A DNA stretch of 64,000 bases from Hydractinia symbiolongicarpus. Taxonomy: Eukaryota; Cnidaria; Hydrozoa; Anthoathecata; Hydractiniidae. This document shows, piece by piece, positions 59,011 to 64,000 of this stretch (positions are counted from its first letter, which is position 1; each line of letters opens with the position of its first letter). The DNA is taken from the NCBI RefSeq assembly GCF_029227915.1, contig NC_079877.1, forward strand, positions 15,424,851 to 15,488,850. The letters run 5' to 3'. Both the position numbers and the translations under genes were made by a program. The notes under the pieces are model-generated. The model worked only from the letters and a program-made list of their open reading frames with translations. It made no database searches and was not told the DNA's origin.

Positions 59011-60896
59011 CTGGCTTAGATGACACAACAGCTGCTGGATTAAATGGTTTTTCTTGCCTTCAAAGTATTGCTGAAAAATATCATAGGAAAGATTTGTCAT
59101 CAAAGCTGGAACGTGGGAAAAGATATTTGAAAACCAAACTCCAACAACATGCAAGCAATCTTGATAGCGACATATCAACACACAATCCACTGTTTGCATT
59201 GAGTGATGTGACAAATGAAAATTTACAGTCATCACCACTTATTAGTGATAACGTTTGTCATGACTGTTGGGATCTGTGTTGTTGTTTGGATGAATTTAGG
59301 GAGTTAGCCAATATTCTTAATGTTGATCCTGGTATACTTTATGATATTCAAATATCTGCGTGTAAGATATTAGAATATATGAAACACCAAATCAGAGACA
59401 GTCAACAGAGGAAGGCAAAAGCTTGGTGCTTCGAGCAATTGACAGAACAAAAAGGATTTTGGTTAAAAGATTTTTGCCAAAAAATCCTGCCAATTAGACA
59501 TAGGGAAGGCCAGAGAGAATATTTCGGGAAAAAAGGAATGAGTCTTCATGTTGATGTGTTCTTTTTCCTTGATGAGAGTGAAATGAAAAAACAAACTTAT
59601 TTTACTGCTATATACCGCTGTGACCAGGGCCTCAGTCATGTAATCTCGATTGCTGATGTAGTACTTGATGAGTTTAAACAGGATGCACCCAATGTCTCAC
59701 AGTTATATGCAAAATCTGATAATGCAGGCTGCTATCATTCAAATTGTTCTGCTGAAAGCCTTCATCAGTTGTGTCAAGAGAAGGGGATCAAGCTGCTTCG
59801 ATACGATTACAACGAACCTTCCTGTGGTAAAGATCAGTGTGATCGTGAAAGTGCTGCAGCAAAGTTAGTGATGAGAAGTTATGTAGATGCTGGAAACAAT
59901 GTTTTGTCAGCGTCTGACATTCATGATGCATTGCACTATGGGTCTGGGTTAAAAGATTCAAAAGTATGTGTTATAGAGATTAACCCAGAATCTGTGAAAG
60001 TGGAAGGTCAGAAAATTAAAAATATTAGCCATTATCATTCTGTAGAATTTAAAGAGGATAAAATGACCTTTTGGAGATATTTTGATGTTGGTGAAGGTGT
60101 TGATGTTGCCTATTCTGAGATGCATGTTGCATCAGGCGCAGTTGTGAAGGTACCATTTAGTAGCACTTGCAGGGAAAGTAAAAAAAAGATGTTTTCAAAA
60201 CCCTGTGCAGATAGGCAGCTCTGTAAGTTATTGTTTTGTCCAGAGTCTGGCTGTGGTGCAACATTCACAACATACAAGAACTACGAAGAGCACATGATAG
60301 TAGATAATCATGATGTCAAGAAACACCATTCTTCCATGGACTTAGTGAGACAATCATATGTTGACAAAATGAAGTTGTCATCGATGACATCTTTGCCTTT
60401 ATTTGGAAATGATCTAGAGATTGCAAATGTTAACATGCAATGTGCCATAACAAAAAGTCTAACTTTTGCGAGTATTGCCATTGAAGGATGGTCTTTGCCA
60501 GTTAGATCTACTTTTCGATTTACAGATTCTCAAAAGGATATTCTTTTGAAATTATTCATGGCTGGAGAAGAATCTGGACACAAGGTCAGTCCAGAAGATG
60601 CTGCCATAGAAGTAAGAAAGAAGTTGTCTGTTACTGAATATGTAACACCACAACAAGTAAAGTCGTTATTTTCAAGGTGGTCCAGGCAATATAGAGATGG
60701 AAGTTTGGAATATGTTAGTTCAGTGACTGAAGGTACTGACAACGGCTTTGATGATGAAATGCTTGCTACAGCTCAGAATCAGGTCATCCAGCAAACATCA
60801 AAAGAAGTACTTCTTAAACTTGAAAATACATATCAAGTTGATGAATGGATAGCTTTGCGCTTTGGGAATACTTGGTTTCCGGCTCAAGTTGTAGAG
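59011..60896 (+). CDS. Putative transposase, exon 4 (RNase H-like catalytic core, C2H2 finger)
   Basis: Acceptor TTCTTTTTAG; donor GTACCG. Open throughout. Core candidates for catalytic residues: Asp in SLHVDVFFFLD, Asp in YAKSDNAGCYHSNC, and Glu in KDQCDRESAAAKLV, an order and spacing that suit a DDE nuclease. Later comes a C2H2-like finger (LFCPESGCGATFTTYKNYEE followed by H-x5-H) and a helical region (FRFTDSQKDILLKLFMAGEE). Proteins of this type are common as uncharacterised genes in cnidarian genomes. The host context here (between near-identical TIRs) argues that it is the transposase. Confidence 0.8.
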
Positions 60897-61022
60897 GTAC
60901 CGTGGTTTTGATGATAAGCTAATTGCCCATTGATTAAAATCCAATGATTCACCATGATTTTTCTAATTTTTTTTTACCTTTTCTTTTTTACCTTTCCTAT
61001 TGTACCTTTGATTTAATTTTAG

Positions 61023-61232
61023 GCAGATGATGAGGGTATTGTAGCAAGTTGTATGCATTATGCCATGGGCGATGGAAACAATGCATTTATTTTTCCAAAT
61101 CCAAAAGATCAAGGGTTCTACGATCTTGATGATATTATTTGCAAAATTTCAGCACCAACTCCAAAGAATAATAGATATTTTTGGTTAACCTCTGAAGATT
61201 TCAAAAACGCTAGCACAGGATTTATTAATTAG
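61023..61232 (+). CDS. Putative transposase, exon 5 (C-terminal small beta domain)
   Basis: Acceptor AATTTTAG; stop TAG at 61230-61232. With the end of exon 4 (VDEWIALRFGNTWFPAQVVE) it forms a compact domain rich in aromatic and beta residues (AFIFPNPKDQGFYDLDDIIC, NNRYFWLTSEDFKNAS), Tudor/SH3-like in appearance and recurrent in cnidarian transposon proteins. Its role is unknown; chromatin or DNA binding would be a guess. Confidence 0.75.
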   Translation, partial: ADDEGIVASCMHYAMGDGNNAFIFPNPKDQGFYDLDDIICKISAPTPKNNRYFWLTSEDFKNASTGFIN

Positions 61233-61401
61233 TTTATCTTACATTATCTTATTACTTTTTTGTTGTTTCAAATTTATGTTGTTTTTTGATGGTTTACAAA
61301 ATATAATATAATTTGTAAGTAAACAATTATATTGTATTGACTTGGTTATTATTGCAGTGATAACACCTGAAGCTTACTAACTGTTTTTAAGGAGTGTAAA
61401 G

Positions 61402-62439
61402 AAATAGCTTATAGCCTAGGTATAGATCATTGAATGCAAAAAATTATTTCTACTTTATCTTAGGTTACACACTTTTGCTATGAATGGAGATTTCTTTTAA
61501 AGCTCTTGAAGGAAAAGTTAGAGCTTGTCTGTAACAATTCCTTTGTAAACTTAGGGTAGTTTTGAGCAATAGTCTTTATCCCACCTTTATATACGATGGT
61601 TTTTTCTTTCTGCAAAAAAAGAGGGGCTACACATTTCCTAGTAACAACTATAAATAAAGATATGGCATTTCTTGTAAGGCTCTATATGCCAAAATTATGA
61701 CATTTTCGTAACATTTTTTTGTAATTTTAAGGTTGTTTTGAGCAATGATATCTAGCTAGCATGACTATAGATCACATGGATTTTTTTCTTTTTTTGTGAA
61801 GTACTCACCTTGGATTAAACATTTTCAAATATTGTGTAGTTTGAAAATGTTGCCCATTCTGGAAAAAAGGACTGGAACTAGTTACCTAAACTGTTTTTTC
61901 GAAAGTTTGAAGGTCATTGATGGAAACCACATACGATTTCAATGCTTAGTTTAATGTTTTCTTTGTACAAAAGTAAGCACTTTACCCAATGCCATTCAGA
62001 TTCCCACATTGCTGTATAAGGTGTAACCAAATTTGGGCCTCAAAAGCAGGGAAAATTGGTCAATTTTTAGGAAAAAAGGTCCGAGAGGTGGTTTTGAGCT
62101 ATAATTTTTAGCTAAATGTGAAAAAAATTCTGCAAAACTGGTACACGATCCATAGAACTTATGGACTACAACAGAATCCATATGAAATCAAAGTGACTGC
62201 TAACTAATTTTATAATTTATATAATTTCAAACATAGAACCCAGAAATTCCTTAAAAATGGCCCAAAAAGGCCCAAAAATAGCAAATATTTAATGGGCCAT
62301 AAAATCTTAACCGATAACCGAAATCGAACAAAATTTTCAAAAAATATCTAAAACCATAGTAACTTTAACATAAGTAAAAATCTAGTAATTTTGGAAACCT
62401 TACTTCCTCTGAGTGCCTGACTGTTACAGAAAATGGCTC
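61402..62439 (-). repeat. Right TIR of the TTAA element
   Basis: Inverted copy of 55977-57028; outer end reads GAGCCATTTTCTGTAA on the minus strand and abuts TTAA. Confidence 0.92.
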
Positions 62440-62443
62440 TTAA

Positions 62444-63190
62444 CATTAATAAGGCTGAACAACTGTAGATTGATTTAAATTTAAATTCAAAAACTCTTCA
62501 TTGTTTCTGAAGTATTTGTACTGTTTCCTCAAACTCCTCCTTTACAGTTTCCTCAAATTCTTAGTGTTATAACCATTGATTGGAAGACGATATATGTAAT
62601 GTTTTCCATTCTAAGATTTGTTGTTCTACTAAGATTTTTATTCAACTTGGTATAAACTTTCTTACGCTAGCCAACACTATCCTTCCTTTGAGCTATTTAA
62701 GCTGTAAATAAAAAGTAAGAGAAGTAAAACACAATCGGCTACAACAAAACTTAGGTAATTTTATGGTAAGTTCAGTTAGGTGTAAACCGCGATGCTAATA
62801 GCTTTTGCTGGAAGTTCTCTTTTGAAAAACTTATTAAAGTATACCCTTACTAATCTGCATGTGAGGGGCAGTTTCCCTATACCTCTAAGAGTCTAACCAT
62901 GTGTTTTTAGTACCTCTAACTTTATTCATTTATATAAGAATCTAATCATAACACGTGTGTTCTCTAGCCATATATTTATATCTCTTTCAACATAACGACA
63001 TCGCTTTCCATGTACACTCGCCATCGTCGTTAGTACCAAGGGGACTCATTTCTGCTCAGCCTAACTGGCCTCAAGGAACTCCTACCTAAATAACCCTCGT
63101 CATAAATGACATCCGTTCTTAATATCGTCATTTTGTCTTCTCGTTGTTTGGCGCGTCACTTGTAGTGCCAGAACTAAAGAAGGAAGAACA
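62444..63190. other. Intergenic sequence, no gene seen
   Basis: No supported coding or RNA feature. Confidence 0.35.
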
Positions 63191-63199
63191 AAACAGCAG

Positions 63200-64000
63200 C
63201 ACTCCGTTGTCATATACATTGAGGCGCACTATGTCTGAAATTAAATGTGTTTTCAAAACAGTCTTTTAATTACATGTCAAATTTCGATTTAACCATTAAT
63301 CCTTTTCCATCGACGACGATTAGTGGCTTCGGCATGTAGTTAGGGGTCAATTTATTGAGTTTATCTGTTTATTATTAGAAAAAGGCCCAATAGAGTCAAC
63401 GGTAACAGAATTCTAAATTGCTTCTACATTTGGCGTTACTTCCAATAGTGCATGTTTTGATTTAGTGTCGACCGCTTGACATGATAAGCAGTTTGCTGCC
63501 TTCTCGAACATAATACCAATATTATTACAGTACACTTTTGATCGTAGTACCATTTTAGTTTTCTGGATACCCTGATGACCAGTATAGGCTAAGTCGACTG
63601 CAAACCTATGGTAGCACTTGGAAAGTACAATACGTGTTCCTTCTAAGATTAAGTCTTCTTCGTTCGAAATAGTTTTTGTGCATTTTACAGTAATGTTTTA
63701 GGTTGGTGGTATCTTCTTCGGTTAGATTTTTTTCGTATTTAAATAATGACCAGTGGTTTGGTTTTACAAAGTGATGATATAAATACCTTATCTCTTTTGG
63801 TTTCTCGTTTAAAATCTTCAAGCGCTATTGCGAGTGGTTTTGCATACTCGGCGATTAGATTAACGTATTCTTCCATTGAGATACTTAATTCAACTTTATG
63901 TTCGTGGTATGTGTCTGCTCGAGTAGTTCGAAACATTTGTGCCGCTCTTAAGGTAAGCCTTTCAATTGATAAACGTACTGTCGCTTTGGGTTGTTTAAAA
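63200..64000 (-). pseudogene. Ty3/Gypsy pol fragment (end of RNase H, integrase zinc region, start of integrase core), cut by window edge
   Basis: Minus-strand blocks in three frames: RADTYHEHKVELSISMEEYV and IAEYAKPLAIALEDFKRET (63936-63739), then DLILEGTRIVL and VDLAYTGHQGIQKTKMVLRS near 63640-63550, CLSCQAVDTKSKHALLEVTP near 63490, and VTVDSIGPFSNNK near 63390. The order fits the linker after RNase H, the HHCC zinc region and the first Asp motif of a Gypsy-type integrase. Several frameshifts and stops; it becomes unreadable beyond about 63200. Confidence 0.7.

Larger units (their letters stand above)
55973..62443. mobile_element. DNA transposon with about 1.05-kb TIRs and TTAA target duplication (Kolobok-like)
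   Basis: The element proper is 55977-62439 (6463 bp). Both ends read GAGCCATTTTCTGTAA inward and are flanked by TTAA (55973-55976 and 62440-62443), where the inverted-repeat similarity stops. The TIRs extend to about 57028 and from about 61402 and are nearly identical. Inside is one plus-strand gene of five exons. TTAA duplication is the habit of Kolobok and piggyBac. The protein is not piggyBac-like by motif, so Kolobok or a new group is the better guess. Confidence 0.85.

Overview
The window looks like a cnidarian genome, most probably the colonial hydroid Hydractinia, inside or next to its allorecognition complex. The main evidence is a plus-strand gene in pieces between 14442 and 45685. 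Its exons encode an N-terminal V-set-like Ig domain without cysteines, an I-set-like Ig domain, a fibronectin-III-like extracellular spacer, a transmembrane helix and a tail with ITIM- and ITAM-type tyrosine motifs. That is the architecture of the Hydractinia Alr allorecognition receptors. All five exons are open, have canonical splice sites and are in symmetrical phase 1. I could not find a convincing signal-peptide exon. The rest of the window is AT-rich and almost entirely mobile-element sequence. No bacterial-type gene is present.

Region by region. 1-12.8 kb: a decayed Polinton/Maverick (adintovirus-like) element with integrase, packaging ATPase, protein-primed family B DNA polymerase, an HNH nuclease, an MSV199-type protein and small membrane proteins. 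A CR1/Jockey-like non-LTR element with a 326-bp (TAA)n tail sits inside the polymerase. 12.8-14.2 kb: no confident gene. 14.2-15.2 kb: the first Ig exon of the Alr-like gene, squeezed between two (TA)n arrays of about 265 bp each. 15.2-39.9 kb: one giant intron of that gene holding a second non-LTR element, a nearly intact BEL/Pao LTR retrotransposon with identical 202-bp LTRs, a broken PIF/Harbinger transposase, a Helitron remnant, a degenerate second BEL/Pao copy, and a DNA element whose terminal inverted repeats are built from short tandem units. 39.95-45.8 kb: the remaining four Alr-like exons and a polyadenylation signal, with a TTAA-flanked MITE and a field of diverged repeats in the last intron. 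46.4-52.1 kb: a second, unrelated and deleted Polinton-like element with TIRs that carry a long palindrome, a VLTF3-like gene split by a 1.57-kb TIR insertion, an integrase fragment and a large membrane-anchored coiled-coil protein. 56.0-62.4 kb: a 6.46-kb DNA transposon with TIRs of about 1.05 kb, TTAA flanks and a five-exon putative DDE transposase. 63.2-64.0 kb: a Ty3/Gypsy pol fragment cut by the window edge.

How it fits together: the host function is a single putative self/non-self recognition receptor (ligand-binding Ig ectodomain, membrane anchor, tyrosine-based signalling tail). The mobile elements have expanded its introns to 25 kb and 4 kb and surround it on both sides. The retroelements in the big intron all lie antisense to the receptor gene. 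Most of the virus-like and transposon genes carry frameshifts or stops. The exceptions that look young are the BEL/Pao element at 18.7-24.5 kb and the TTAA element at 56-62 kb. Family assignments come from motif recognition by eye, with no database search.
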